Assembly: GCF_039503195.1 (NCBI RefSeq) | Contig: NZ_JBCJKP010000001.1 | Span: 9,114,001-9,178,000 of the forward strand | Direction: 5' to 3' | Length of the DNA: 64,000 bases | Origin: Streptomyces mirabilis | GTDB lineage: Bacteria; Actinomycetota; Actinomycetes; Streptomycetales; Streptomycetaceae | Part shown: positions 1-9,085 of the stretch, one piece after another | Layout of the letters: each line of letters starts with the position of its first letter | Numbering within the stretch: the first letter of the stretch is position 1 | Notes under the pieces: model-generated | Database searches by the model: none | What the model was told of the DNA's origin: nothing | The model's input: the letters and a program-made list of their open reading frames with translations, nothing else | Translations under genes and position numbers: made by a program

Positions 1-2774
1 TCACGATCGCCGGCGCCGGCATGTGGTACTCCACCGTCACCGGCACGGCACCCGGCTTCTACGGCAACTCCGCGCCCTCGGCCAGCACCCACGTGCGTCT
101 CCAGAACTTCGCGATCTTCGGCAATGTGCAGGAACGCGACGACAGCGCCCAGGTCAACGGCATCGGCGGCGCGATGAGCGACTCGACCGTCTCCCATCTG
201 TGGATCGACCACATGAAGGTCGGCGCCTGGATGGACGGGCCGATGGACGGGCTGACGTTCACCGGCATGCGCATCCGTGACACCACCGCGGACGGCATCA
301 ACTTCCACGGCGGCGTCACCAACTCCAAGGTGAACAACAGCGACATCCGCAACACCGGCGACGACGGCATCGCCACCTGGGCGGACTCGGGTATCGGCGC
401 CGACTCCAACGACACGATCTCCAGCAACACCGTGTCGCTGCAGATCCTCGCCAACGCCATCGCGATCTACGGCGGCCACGACAACACCGTCAGCGGCAAC
501 CGCGTCGTGGACACCGGCCTCGCCCAGGGCGGTGGCATCCACGTGGGGCAGCGCTTCACGTCGACGCCGGTCGGCACCACCACGATCTCCGACAACACCA
601 TGATCCGGGCCGGCAGTCTCGACCCCAACTGGCAGTTCGGCGTGGGCGCGTTGTGGTTCGACGGCAGCCAGGGCGCGATCACCGGCCCCATCAACGTGAC
701 CAACGCACTGATCCAGCAGAGTCCGTACGAGGCCGTCCAGTGGGTCGAGGGAACCATCAGCGGGGTCAACCTCAACAACGTCACCATCGCCGGCACCGGA
801 ACCTTCGCCCTGCAGGAACAGACCGGCGGCGCGGCCAAGTTCACCGACGTCACGGCGACCGGCGTCGGATACTCGTCCCCGGTGTACAACTGCTCGGGCG
901 GCAACTTCGTCGTCACCGACGGCGGCGGCAACTCCGGCATCAGCGGCACGCCGTACTGCGGCGGTTGGCCGGCTCCGGTCTACCCGCCCTACCCGTCCGA
1001 AGGCGTGACGGCCACCCCCGGCGCGCTGAACTTCGGTGCGGTCGCGACCGGTTCGACGAGCGCCGCGCAGACCGTGACGGTCTCCAACCCGACCAACAGC
1101 GCCGCGTCCGTCGCGTCGATCTCCACCAGCGGCGACTACTCCCAGACCAACACGTGCGGTTCGTCCATCGCGGCGAACGGCTCGTGCACCGTCAGCGTGA
1201 AGTTCGCGCCGACCGCGACCGGCGGCCGTAACGGATCCCTGACCGTCAACGCGGGCGGGACCACCCACACGGTCAGCCTCTCCGGTACCGGCACCGCGCC
1301 CGGCCCGGTGCTGAACACCGACCCGGCGAGCCTGTCCTTCGCCGCCACGGTGGTCGGCTCGTCGGCCACCGTGCAGACGGTGACGGTGACGAACTCGGGC
1401 ACCGCGTCGGCGACCGTCTCGGGCGTCGCGGCGACCGGTGACTTCAGCCAGACCAACAACTGCTCCACCCTCGCGGTCGGCGCGTCCTGCACGGTGACCG
1501 TCGGCTTCAAGCCCACCACGGGCGGATCCCGGGCCGGCAACCTGACCGTCACCAGCAACGCCAACAACGGCCCGACCGTCGTCTCCCTGACCGGCAGCGG
1601 CATCGACAGCACCACCAATGTCGCCGCCGGGCGCCCGGCGACGGCGAGTTCGAGCAGCAGCCCGTACGTCGCCTCGAACCTCACCGACCCGGACGCGTCG
1701 ACGTACTGGGAGGGCACGAACGGTTCGTTCCCGCAGTGGGCCCAGGTCGACCTCGGCCAGAACTACGGCGTCGGCAAGGTCGTGCTCAAGCTTCCGCCGG
1801 CGACGGCGTGGTCGGCTCGTACGCAGACCCTGTCGGTGCAGGGATCCACGGACGGTTCGAGCTTCTCGACGATCAAGGCATCGGCCGGGTACACCTTCGA
1901 CCCGAACGCCAACAACAACACGGTGACCCTCACGTTCAGCGCCGCCACGGCGAGATACGTACGGGTGAACATCATCGCCAACACCGGCTGGAACGCGGCC
2001 CAGTTGTCGGACTTCGGGGTGTTCCCCAGCGACGGCGGCTCCTCGAACGCCACCTTGTCGACCAGCCCGACGTCGCTGTCGTATCCCACCCAGGCGCTCA
2101 ACACCACCAGCAGCGCGGAGCCGGTCACGGTCACCAACACCGGTACCGCGGCCGCGACCGTCTCCGGTATCAGTGTCACGGGCGACTTCTCGCAGACCAA
2201 CACCTGCGGGACGTCGATCGCGGCGAACGCCTCCTGCACGGTGAACGTCACGTTCAGGCCCACCGCGTCCGGCACCCGCACCGGCGATCTCAGCATCGCC
2301 AGCAACGCGTCGAACGGCACGACCACGGTCGCGCTGACCGGCACCGGAGCCGGCACGGTGAGCAGGAACCTGGCAGCGGGCGCGGCCACCACCGAGTCCA
2401 GCCACACCGACGTGTACCCGTCGTCCAACGTGACCGACGGCAACCAGGGCACCTACTGGGAGAGCGCCGACAACGCCTTCCCCCAGTGGGTCCAGGTGGA
2501 CCTCGGCTCCGCGCAGCGTGCGAGCAGCGTCGTCCTCCAGCTCCCCGCGGGCTGGGGCGCCCGCAACCAGACGCTGTCCCTGTCGGGCAGCACCGACGGC
2601 TCCTCCTTCACCACGATCAAGCCGTCGGCCACGTACACCTTCGACCCCACCACCAACAACACGGTGACCATCACGTTCACCGCGACCACCCAGCGGTACG
2701 TCCGGGTGAACATCACGGCGAACAACGGCTGGCCGGCCGGTCAGATCTCCGAGTTCCAGGTCTGGAACACCTGA
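1..2774 (+). CDS. Secreted GH87-like alpha-1,3-glucanase (mycodextranase type) with CBM modules, 5' end missing
   Basis: The reading frame is already open at the window edge (first full codon at base 3), so the signal peptide and the start of the catalytic domain lie outside. Up to about base 1000 the protein is a right-handed beta-helix. It carries DGINFHGG followed by NTGDDGIA, giving the three aspartates expected in GH87 alpha-1,3-glucanases. Three choice-of-anchor-D (SPD-2-like) beta domains follow at about 1010-1300, 1320-1600 and 2050-2350, recognisable by the repeated GDFSQTN motif. Two F5/8C (discoidin) modules lie at about 1620-2030 and 2370-2770, with the YWE and FPQW motifs. The enzyme would act outside the cell on alpha-glucan of fungal walls or biofilm. 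Domain architecture is clear; the GH87 assignment rests on motif memory and is less certain. Confidence 0.8.
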   Translation, partial: TIAGAGMWYSTVTGTAPGFYGNSAPSASTHVRLQNFAIFGNVQERDDSAQVNGIGGAMSDSTVSHLWIDHMKVGAWMDGPMDGLTFTGMRIRDTTADGINFHGGVTNSKVNNSDIRNTGDDGIATWADSGIGADSNDTISSNTVSLQILANAIAIYGGHDNTVSGNRVVDTGLAQGGGIHVGQRFTSTPVGTTTISDNTMIRAGSLDPNWQFGVGALWFDGSQGAITGPINVTNALIQQSPYEAVQWVEGTISGVNLNNVTIAGTGTFALQEQTGGAAKFTDVTATGVGYSSPVYNCSGGNFVVTDGGGNSGISGTPYCGGWPAPVYPPYPSEGVTATPGALNFGAVATGSTSAAQTVTVSNPTNSAASVASISTSGDYSQTNTCGSSIAANGSCTVSVKFAPTATGGRNGSLTVNAGGTTHTVSLSGTGTAPGPVLNTDPASLSFAATVVGSSATVQTVTVTNSGTASATVSGVAATGDFSQTNNCSTLAVGASCTVTVGFKPTTGGSRAGNLTVTSNANNGPTVVSLTGSGIDSTTNVAAGRPATASSSSSPYVASNLTDPDASTYWEGTNGSFPQWAQVDLGQNYGVGKVVLKLPPATAWSARTQTLSVQGSTDGSSFSTIKASAGYTFDPNANNNTVTLTFSAATARYVRVNIIANTGWNAAQLSDFGVFPSDGGSSNATLSTSPTSLSYPTQALNTTSSAEPVTVTNTGTAAATVSGISVTGDFSQTNTCGTSIAANASCTVNVTFRPTASGTRTGDLSIASNASNGTTTVALTGTGAGTVSRNLAAGAATTESSHTDVYPSSNVTDGNQGTYWESADNAFPQWVQVDLGSAQRASSVVLQLPAGWGARNQTLSLSGSTDGSSFTTIKPSATYTFDPTTNNTVTITFTATTQRYVRVNITANNGWPAGQISEFQVWNT

Positions 2775-2785
2775 CCTGACCCGAT

Positions 2786-2819
2786 GGTGCCGCCGAGCGC
2801 GGGGACGCTCGGCGGCACC
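2786..2819. terminator. Perfect 14-bp hairpin between the two glycoside hydrolase genes
   Basis: The arms at 2786-2799 and 2806-2819 are exact reverse complements around a 6-nt loop. There is no T tract, as is common for Streptomyces terminators. It lies 11 bases after the stop of the preceding gene. Confidence 0.75.
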
Positions 2820-2839
2820 GACCACCGAAAGGAGTCGAG

Positions 2840-4587
2840 ATGGGTGTCACACGCAGAGTCTTCTTGAGGGCCGCGATCGCGGCCACCGCGGTGGAAACCG
2901 TGGGAGCGACCGGGACCGTACTCGCCCCGACCGCTTCAGCGGCGAGCTCGCCGGGCGACGTGGTCGGCAGGATCAGTGTCGGCTACCAGGGCTGGTTCGC
3001 GTGCGTCGGCGACGGCGCTCCCATCAACGGCTGGTGGCACTGGAGTCAGGACTGGGGACGGACGCCGTCCCCGAACAACACCAACATCACATGCTGGCCC
3101 GATGTGCGTGAGTACACCAACACGTACCAGACGTCGTACGCCACCCTCGGCAACGGCCGGCCCGCCACGCTGTTCTCCTCGTACGACCAGCAGACGGTGA
3201 ACACCCACTTCCTGTGGATGCAGCAGAACAGCATCGACACGGCGGCCCTGCAACGCTTCAACCCCACGGGCGGAGAGGGGCCCACCCGCGACGCCATGGC
3301 GACCAAGGTGCGCAGCGCCGCCGAGTCGTACGGCCGGAAGTTCTACCTCATGTACGACGTCTCCAACTGGACGAACATGCAGTCCGAGATCAAGACGGAC
3401 TGGACGGCCAAGATGTCCGCGCACACCGCGTCCTCGGCGTACGCGAAACAGAACGGCAGGCCGGTCGTCTGCATCTGGGGCTTCGGCTTCAACGACCCCA
3501 ACCACCCCTTCACCGCCGACGCCTGCCTCGACGTCGTCAACTGGTTCAAGGGACAGGGCTGTTACGTCATCGGCGGCGTCCCGCGTGAATGGCGGACGGG
3601 CACCGGGGGCTCACGGCCCGGCTTTCTGGGCGTCTACCACGCCTTCAACATGATCTCGCCGTGGATGGTCGGTGCCATCAGGAATGTGACCGAGGCCGAC
3701 AACGCCTACACCACGTACACCGTCGGCGACCAGGCCGACTGCAACGCCAATGGCATCGACCGCTCCGCCGACTACTACCTGCGCCTGACCGGCGACGGCG
3801 GCCGCATGCTCAAGGGCCAGATCGCGCTGACCGCAACTCGCCCCACCCCGCCGACCGTCCCCACCGGCGGTGACACCACACCGCCCGCCGCGCCGGGTGC
3901 CCTGACCGTCACCGGGCACACCAGCGACTCCGTCTCGCTGGCCTGGAACCCGTCGACCGACAACGTCGGCGTGACCGGTTACCGCGTCCTGCGGGTGTCC
4001 GGCTCGACCAGCACGCAGGTGGGCACCACCAGCGCCGCCTCCTTCACCGTCGCCGGACTCGGCGCGTCCACCGCGTACACCTTCGACGTCGTCGCCCTCG
4101 ACGCGGCGGGAAACGTGTCGCAGCCCTCCAACCAGGTCACCGTCACCACCGATCCCCTTCCGGCACCACCGACCTCGCCCTCCACCGCCCCACTTCGGAG
4201 AGCAGCCACACCCAGATCTACGCCTCCGGCAACGCGACCGACGGCGACACCAACACCTACTGGGAGTCCGCCAACAACGCCTTCCCCCAGTGGCTCCAGG
4301 TCGATCTGGGCGCCGCCACAGGCATCAAACGGATTGTCCTCGACCTCCCCCCGGCGACCGCCTGGGCCACCCGTACCCAGACCATCTCCGTCCAGGGAAG
4401 CGCCGACGGCAGCACCTTCACCCAGCTGCTCGCCTCCGCGGGCTACACCTTCGACCCGGCGACCGGCAACACCGCGACCCTCACGCTCCCCTCCATCGTC
4501 ACCACGCGCCACGTGCGACTCACCTTCACCGCCAACAGCGGCTGGCCGGCCGGGCAGGTCTCGGAGTTCCAGGTCTTCGGCGTCTGA
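2840..4587 (+). CDS. Tat-exported GH71/GH99-like glycoside hydrolase with Fn3 and F5/8C modules, frameshifted
   Basis: The protein starts with a twin-arginine signal (TRRVFLRAA, then a hydrophobic stretch ending ASAAS), so it is exported folded. Residues about 40-330 form a catalytic domain of the xylosidase/endo-mannosidase-like GH71/GH99 type (GYQGWF, WHWSQDWG, LMYDVSNW). Residues about 345-440 are a fibronectin type III domain. The frame then breaks near 4154: the continuation, a complete F5/8C module ending EFQVFGV at 4587, is in the next frame. Adding one C to the CCCC run at 4154-4157 restores the linker TDPPSGTTDLAL, giving about 582 residues. Without the repair translation runs on through the next gene. 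A GAAAGGAG ribosome site precedes the ATG. Secreted enzyme, probably acting with its neighbour on polysaccharide. Confidence 0.8.
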
Positions 4588-4599
4588 TGTGCCCCGGGC

Positions 4600-4758
4600 G
4601 GGGGAGAAGCCGAGTTCGCGGGCGTGGCTGTTGACGCCTGTCAGGACGCGTGCGCGGTTCATGGTGCCGTTGGCCGCCACGGCATGGCCGGTCAGCTCGT
4701 CGTCCTCGACCAACTCGGGCGGCGGTGGCGCTGTTGTCGGCGAAGTTCCGTCGATCAT
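4600..4758 (-). pseudogene. 5' remnant of a class I SAM-dependent methyltransferase
   Basis: Read on the minus strand from an ATG at 4756-4758, the peptide contains NGTMNRARVLTGVNSHAREL followed by GFSP. I recognise this as the conserved N-terminus of a common Streptomyces class I methyltransferase. The similarity stops abruptly at the 3' end of the glycoside hydrolase gene, so only about 50 codons survive. It looks like the stump left when the neighbouring DNA was inserted or rearranged. Confidence 0.4.
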
Positions 4759-4921
4759 CACCCCATTGCGTACCAGTCCGTCGCGGCCGGACGTTTCGAG
4801 CGTCGTCGAAAGCAGTTCCGCCCCCGGGCGTCGACCCGGCAGGGTGGGCTCGGGCGTGACCGGGTGGGCCGCACGACCCGGCCCGGGAACACGCCCGGAC
4901 TCCACCACGGGGAAGGACCGT

Positions 4922-5275
4922 ATGACCATGAGGATGAGGACCAAGGCGTTCGCCACGGCGGGGGTCGGCGCGCTGGCCACCGGACTGCTGCTGACCGGCG
5001 CGGCCGGGGCGCAGGCCGCGGCGGCGGGACTGCCGTACGCCGTCACGCCGTATGTGAACGTCAACGTCCGCTCCGGGCCCTCGACCACCACCGACATCAC
5101 CGGGCACGTCGCCGCCGGGCAGCCGCGCGGCGCCTCCTGCTGGACCCACGGCGAGACCATCCGCGACAACGGCTACGTCAACGACGTCTGGGTGCGACTG
5201 GCCGAAGGCTATGTGAGCGCCGTCTACCTCAAGGGCGACCAGTACGGTGGCCTGCCGGCCTCCGCCACCTGCTGA
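4922..5275 (+). CDS. Small secreted SH3b-like domain protein
   Basis: The 117-residue product has a Sec signal peptide (MTMRMRTK, then a hydrophobic core ending AQAAAA). A single SH3-like domain follows with the typical VNVNVRSGPSTTTDITG start and a GYVSAVYL end, plus two cysteines (SCW and the C-terminal TC) that could form a disulphide. Such domains bind cell-wall peptides or simply decorate secreted proteins. The ATG at 4922 is preceded by a GGAAGGAC ribosome site. The start lies in the same frame as the unrepaired upstream gene, but the ribosome site and signal peptide mark it as a separate gene. A strong hairpin follows the stop. Confidence 0.8.
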   Translation: MTMRMRTKAFATAGVGALATGLLLTGAAGAQAAAAGLPYAVTPYVNVNVRSGPSTTTDITGHVAAGQPRGASCWTHGETIRDNGYVNDVWVRLAEGYVSAVYLKGDQYGGLPASATC

Positions 5276-5287
5276 CCGACCCAGACG

Positions 5288-5320
5288 CGGTGCCCGACCC
5301 CGACCCGGGGTCGGGCACCG
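5288..5320. terminator. 15-bp hairpin terminator after the SH3-like gene
   Basis: The arms 5288-5302 and 5306-5320 are exact reverse complements with a 3-nt loop. It begins 13 bases after the stop codon and has no T tract. Confidence 0.75.
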
Positions 5321-5669
5321 CGCCGCGTTCAGGTACACCGCCGACCGCTCGAGGTGCCGAAGGATCTCCCACCGGGTAGAGATCGTGTGGGGCCTCGGGT
5401 ATGGAGTCGCGGATCAGCATGATGGTGGGATGCCACAGGGCGCGGGCCCTGCGAGCGGAGGCGTCGGCGTGCGGGAGCACGGCGCCGCCGGTCTCCCGGT
5501 TCCCGGCCGCAGAGCCGAACCGGACGCCCGGCCCCGTCGATTTCGGCGGCTGCCGTGGCACGTGTCATGTCCCCGACCGCCTGCGTCCGGCGGGCCGTCA
5601 CTCCGGTCCCCGTCCGCCGCCTTCGTCGCGTGCCGACGGTATCCTGCGCCACACGACCCGGAGTGCCCC
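5321..5669. other. Non-coding stretch upstream of the hydroxyquinol operon
   Basis: No gene with a recognisable product was found on either strand. Short open frames exist, but none has a credible ribosome site or family resemblance. The promoter of the downstream operon should lie here; I could not point to its boxes. Confidence 0.4.
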
Positions 5670-6902
5670 ATGAACACACCCTCACTCGCGGTGCGCGACC
5701 GCATCCTGACCCTGCCGCCCACGGAACTTCCCGCTTATGTGTACGACTTGGCGGCACTGCGCGCACACGCCGCGTCGGTGCGGGCCGCGCTGCCCGAGCG
5801 TGTCGCGCTGTACTACGCGACCCAGGCCAACCAGGAGCCGGAGATCCTGACCGCGCTCGCCCCGTACGTCGACGGCTACAAGGTCTCCATCGACAGCGAA
5901 CTGGACCACGTCACCCGGGCGGCGCCGGACCACCCTCTGGCCTTCGGCGGCCGGGACAAGACCCCGACGGAGCTCCTGGACGCGCTGGAGCGGGGCGTGA
6001 CACGCTTCCTCGTGGAGAGCGAGTACGAGCTGTACATGCTGGCCGGGCTGGCCCAGCGGCACGCTCCGGACGGCCGGGTGGCGGTCCTGCCGCGCTTCGA
6101 CCTCCCGGTGGCCGACCACCTGCTCACCGACGGCGGCCGTGGCCGCAGGACCTCCGGCCTCGACCCGGCACAGGCGGACACGATCGTCGGCCTGCTCACC
6201 GACGGCAGCTACCCGAACCTCGAACTGCGCGGCGTCTACGCCCACTTGGCCAACGGCCTGCACGCCCCCGAACACCTCGCGGTGGCCGAGAGCGTCGTCG
6301 CCTGGACGGCGGAACTCGCCGCACGCCACGGCCTGCGCCTCACCGAGGTGAACGTCGGGGGCGGCATGGCGGTGGACTACGAGCACCCCGAACGCCGTTT
6401 CGACTGGCAGTCGTACGGCGAGGGACTCGCCCGACTCGTCGCCGCGCACCCGGAACTGACCCTGAGTATCGAGCCCGGTCGGGCGCTGACCGCGTACTGC
6501 GGCTGGTACGCGAGCGAGGTGCTGGACGTCGAGCACGGCGCGAGCGAGGACTTCGCCGTCGTCCGCGGTGGCGGGGTGAACCTGCGCACCTCGGAGTCCA
6601 GGAGGTCCGACCAGCCGTGGCCCGACCAGCCCTGGTCCGTACTCGAGGTGGACGTGTGGCCCTACTCCTGGCCGCGGCCCGTGGTGCGCCGCGAACGGGT
6701 CACGCTCACCGGCCAGTTGAGCACCTCCAGGGACATCCTGGTCCGGGACGTCCGGGCGCCCGGGCTGCGGGCCGGTGACCGTGTGGTGTTCTCCCTCGCG
6801 GGTGCCTACACCTCGTCCGTGCCCCACCGGGCGTTCGCCAGGTTCCCCGAGCCCGGCTTCCACTTCGTGGACCCGGGCACCGACGGCGGCCAGTCCCGAT
6901 AA
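5670..6902 (+). CDS. Type III PLP-dependent decarboxylase family protein lacking catalytic residues
   Basis: The 410-residue protein has the two-domain fold of diaminopimelate/ornithine-type decarboxylases (alanine-racemase barrel plus C-terminal beta domain) and resembles siderophore-associated decarboxylases. The phosphate-binding motifs are kept (VNVGGGMAVDY near residue 230 and IEPGRALTAYCGWY near residue 270). The lysine that binds PLP is not: the family motif YYAxKAN reads YYATQAN near residue 52. The catalytic cysteine motif GQLCTPKD reads GQLSTSRD, and the RGGTHHLRTP region reads RGGGVNLRTS. It is therefore probably not a decarboxylase. It is the first gene of an operon with hydroxyquinol dioxygenase (16-bp gap) and maleylacetate reductase. 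Its role there, structural, regulatory or as a different enzyme, is unknown. The start is the ATG at 5670, where family similarity begins. Confidence 0.8.
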   Translation: MNTPSLAVRDRILTLPPTELPAYVYDLAALRAHAASVRAALPERVALYYATQANQEPEILTALAPYVDGYKVSIDSELDHVTRAAPDHPLAFGGRDKTPTELLDALERGVTRFLVESEYELYMLAGLAQRHAPDGRVAVLPRFDLPVADHLLTDGGRGRRTSGLDPAQADTIVGLLTDGSYPNLELRGVYAHLANGLHAPEHLAVAESVVAWTAELAARHGLRLTEVNVGGGMAVDYEHPERRFDWQSYGEGLARLVAAHPELTLSIEPGRALTAYCGWYASEVLDVEHGASEDFAVVRGGGVNLRTSESRRSDQPWPDQPWSVLEVDVWPYSWPRPVVRRERVTLTGQLSTSRDILVRDVRAPGLRAGDRVVFSLAGAYTSSVPHRAFARFPEPGFHFVDPGTDGGQSR

Positions 6903-6918
6903 CACCACGAGGAGCGGC

Positions 6919-7830
6919 ATGACAGACGAACCGAACCGTTCGACGGCGACCGAGGCCACGACCGATGCCACGACCGACTTCGCGCACGGCATCACCGACG
7001 CCGTCGTCGACAGCCTGCGGGGCACGGCCGATCGGCGGCTGCGTGAACTGCTCGGCGCGCTCACCCGTCATCTGCACGACTTCGTGCGCGAGACAGAGCC
7101 GACGATGGCGGAATGGGAACGCGCGATCGGATTCCTGACCGCGACCGGGCAACAGTGCACCGACACCCGTCAGGAGTTCATCCTGCTGTCGGACGTGCTC
7201 GGCGTCTCCATGCTCGTGGAGACGCTGGGCGGCCACCGCGACCCGGGTGCCACCGAGTCGACGGTCCTCGGCCCGTTCCACCTGACCGGATCGCCCATCC
7301 GCGCACTCGGCGCGAACATCGACCTGGTGGGCAGGGGCGAGCCGTGCGTGGTCAGCGGCCGGGTACGGGGCAAGGGCGGCACCCCGCTGCCGGGCGCGGT
7401 CCTCGACGTGTGGCAGGCCGACTCCGAGGGCTACTACGACGTACAGCAGCCGGACGTCCAGCCGCCCGGCAACGGGCGGGGACTGTTCACGGCCGACGAC
7501 GAGGGCCGCTTCTGGTTCCGCAGCTGCGTACCGAGCCCGTACCCGATCCCCACCGACGGCCCGGTCGGCGAACTGCTGCGCGCCACGGCCCGGCACCCCT
7601 ACCGCCCCGCCCACATCCACTTCATCGCCTCGGCCGAGGGCCACGCCCCGGTCACCACACACATCTTCGTCGCGGGCAGCGACCACCTGGACTCCGACGC
7701 GGTGTTCGCGGTCAAGAAAAGCCTGGTCCAGGAGTTCAAGGAGACCGACGACCCGTCCCTGGCACGGGAGTTCGGCGTCCCGGACCCCTTCCGCCACGCC
7801 CGCTTCGACCTCGTACTGGAACCGGAATGA
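6919..7830 (+). CDS. Hydroxyquinol 1,2-dioxygenase (intradiol)
   Basis: The 303-residue protein belongs to the intradiol ring-cleavage dioxygenases, which open 1,2,4-trihydroxybenzene to maleylacetate using non-haem Fe(III). The N-terminal helical dimerisation domain (about residues 15-110) is followed by the beta-sandwich. The iron ligands are visible: tyrosine in SEGYYDVQQ, tyrosine in PSPYPIP, and the two histidines of PAHIHF. The next gene encodes maleylacetate reductase and overlaps by ATGA, which makes hydroxyquinol rather than catechol the likely substrate. The ATG at 6919 has GAGGAG 7 bases upstream. The cytoplasmic pathway would lead to 3-oxoadipate and central metabolism. Confidence 0.88.
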   Translation: MTDEPNRSTATEATTDATTDFAHGITDAVVDSLRGTADRRLRELLGALTRHLHDFVRETEPTMAEWERAIGFLTATGQQCTDTRQEFILLSDVLGVSMLVETLGGHRDPGATESTVLGPFHLTGSPIRALGANIDLVGRGEPCVVSGRVRGKGGTPLPGAVLDVWQADSEGYYDVQQPDVQPPGNGRGLFTADDEGRFWFRSCVPSPYPIPTDGPVGELLRATARHPYRPAHIHFIASAEGHAPVTTHIFVAGSDHLDSDAVFAVKKSLVQEFKETDDPSLAREFGVPDPFRHARFDLVLEPE

Positions 7831-8927
7831 GCACCATGACCGACAGGAACACCCCGCTCGACTTCTCGTACGAGACCCAGCCCGCGCGGATCGTCTTCCG
7901 GCCCGGCGCCGCCGTCTCCGCGACCCCCGACGAGGCCGCCAGGCTCGGGCTGCGCAGGGTGCTGGTGGTCTGCGGCAGCAGGGGCGAGGGCACGGCACGC
8001 GCGGTCGCGGACGCCCTGGGCGAGGCCTGCGCGGGGCTGTACGCCGAGGCCCGGATGCACGTACCCGTCGAGGTCGCCGACCGGGCCGTCGAGGCGGCGC
8101 GCGCGGCCGGCGCCGACGGGTGTGTCGCGGTCGGCGGCGGCTCGGCGATCGGCCTGGGCAAGGCGATCGCGCTGCGCACCGGCCTGCCCCTGATCGCCGT
8201 GCCCTCCACCTACTCCGGCTCCGAGATGACCCCGGTCTGGGGACTCACCGAGCACGGCGCCAAGCGCACCGGACGCGACCCCGCCGTCCAGCCCCGCAGC
8301 GTCGTCTACGACCCCGCACTCACCCTCTCGCTCCCCGTCCCCCTCACCGTCACCAGCGGCGTCAACGCGCTCGCCCACGCCGTCGAAGCCCTCTACGCGC
8401 CCGACGCCTCGCCCCTCGTCTGGCTCATGGCCGAGGAGGGCGTACGGGCGATGACGCAGGCCCTGCCGCTGGTGGCCGCCGCCCCCGGCGACCTCGACGC
8501 GCGCGGCCGGGCCCTGTACGGCGCCTGGCTCTGCGGCGCCTGTCTCGGCGCCACCACCATGGGCCTGCACCACAAGCTGTGCCACGTCCTCGGCGGAACC
8601 TTCGGCCTGCCGCACGCCGAGACGCACACGGTGGTCCTCCCGTACGCCCTCGCCTACAACGCCCCCGCCGCGCCCCGGGCTGTCAGAGCGCTCTCGCGCG
8701 CCCTGGGCGGCGCCGACGACGTTCCCCATGCCCTGTGGGCCCTGGCCGGAAGCCTCGGTGCCCCTCGGGGCCTCGCCGAACTCGGCCTCAAGAAGACCGA
8801 CCTGGCGGTGGCCGCCGAGCAGGCCGCCGGGCAGCCGTATCCGAACCCGCGCGAGGTCACCGTGGACGGTGTACTGGCCCTGCTGACGGCGGCGTACGAG
8901 GGCCGGGAACCGAGCGTCGACGCGTAG
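7827..8927 (+). CDS. Maleylacetate reductase (iron-containing alcohol dehydrogenase family)
   Basis: The 366-residue protein reduces maleylacetate to 3-oxoadipate with NAD(P)H, the step after hydroxyquinol ring opening. Family marks are the nucleotide-binding GCVAVGGGSAIGLGKA (about residues 95-110), PSTYSGSEMTPVWG, and the metal/active-site helix region with HAVEAL and HHKLCHVLGG. Its start codon overlaps the dioxygenase stop (ATGA at 7827-7830), so the two are translationally coupled. It lacks close similarity to ordinary alcohol dehydrogenases in the substrate region, as is usual for this subfamily. Confidence 0.88.
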   Translation: MSTMTDRNTPLDFSYETQPARIVFRPGAAVSATPDEAARLGLRRVLVVCGSRGEGTARAVADALGEACAGLYAEARMHVPVEVADRAVEAARAAGADGCVAVGGGSAIGLGKAIALRTGLPLIAVPSTYSGSEMTPVWGLTEHGAKRTGRDPAVQPRSVVYDPALTLSLPVPLTVTSGVNALAHAVEALYAPDASPLVWLMAEEGVRAMTQALPLVAAAPGDLDARGRALYGAWLCGACLGATTMGLHHKLCHVLGGTFGLPHAETHTVVLPYALAYNAPAAPRAVRALSRALGGADDVPHALWALAGSLGAPRGLAELGLKKTDLAVAAEQAAGQPYPNPREVTVDGVLALLTAAYEGREPSVDA

Positions 8928-9007
8928 CCACGGGGCCGTACGGCCCGCGCGGACCCCCTCCCCCTGGGGCAGACCGCGCTCGCCGGGCTATCCTGACCGC
9001 CGAACCG

Positions 9008-9083
9008 GACACGGGGTGCCCCGCACGAGGGCTGAGATCACACCCGTCGAACCTGAACCAGTTAGGACTGGCGGAGGGATGTC
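9008..9083 (+). promoter_or_regulatory. TPP riboswitch (THI element)
   Basis: The stretch contains the conserved thi-box segments ACGGGGTGCC, CTGAGATCACACCC and GAACCTGAACCAGTTAGGAC, then GCGGAGGGA. A short closing stem can form between 9008-9011 and 9080-9083. The final GGAGGGA (9073-9079) sits 6 bases before the ATG at 9086, so the aptamer's 3' strand is itself the ribosome site. Thiamine pyrophosphate binding should block translation of the permease directly. Confidence 0.95.
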
Positions 9084-9085
9084 TC

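Noticed and set aside
4142..4175. Programmed ribosomal frameshift in the glycoside hydrolase gene
   Set aside because: There is no slippery heptamer in the right phase and no downstream hairpin or pseudoknot seen. A missing C explains the break and the same pattern occurs in three other genes.
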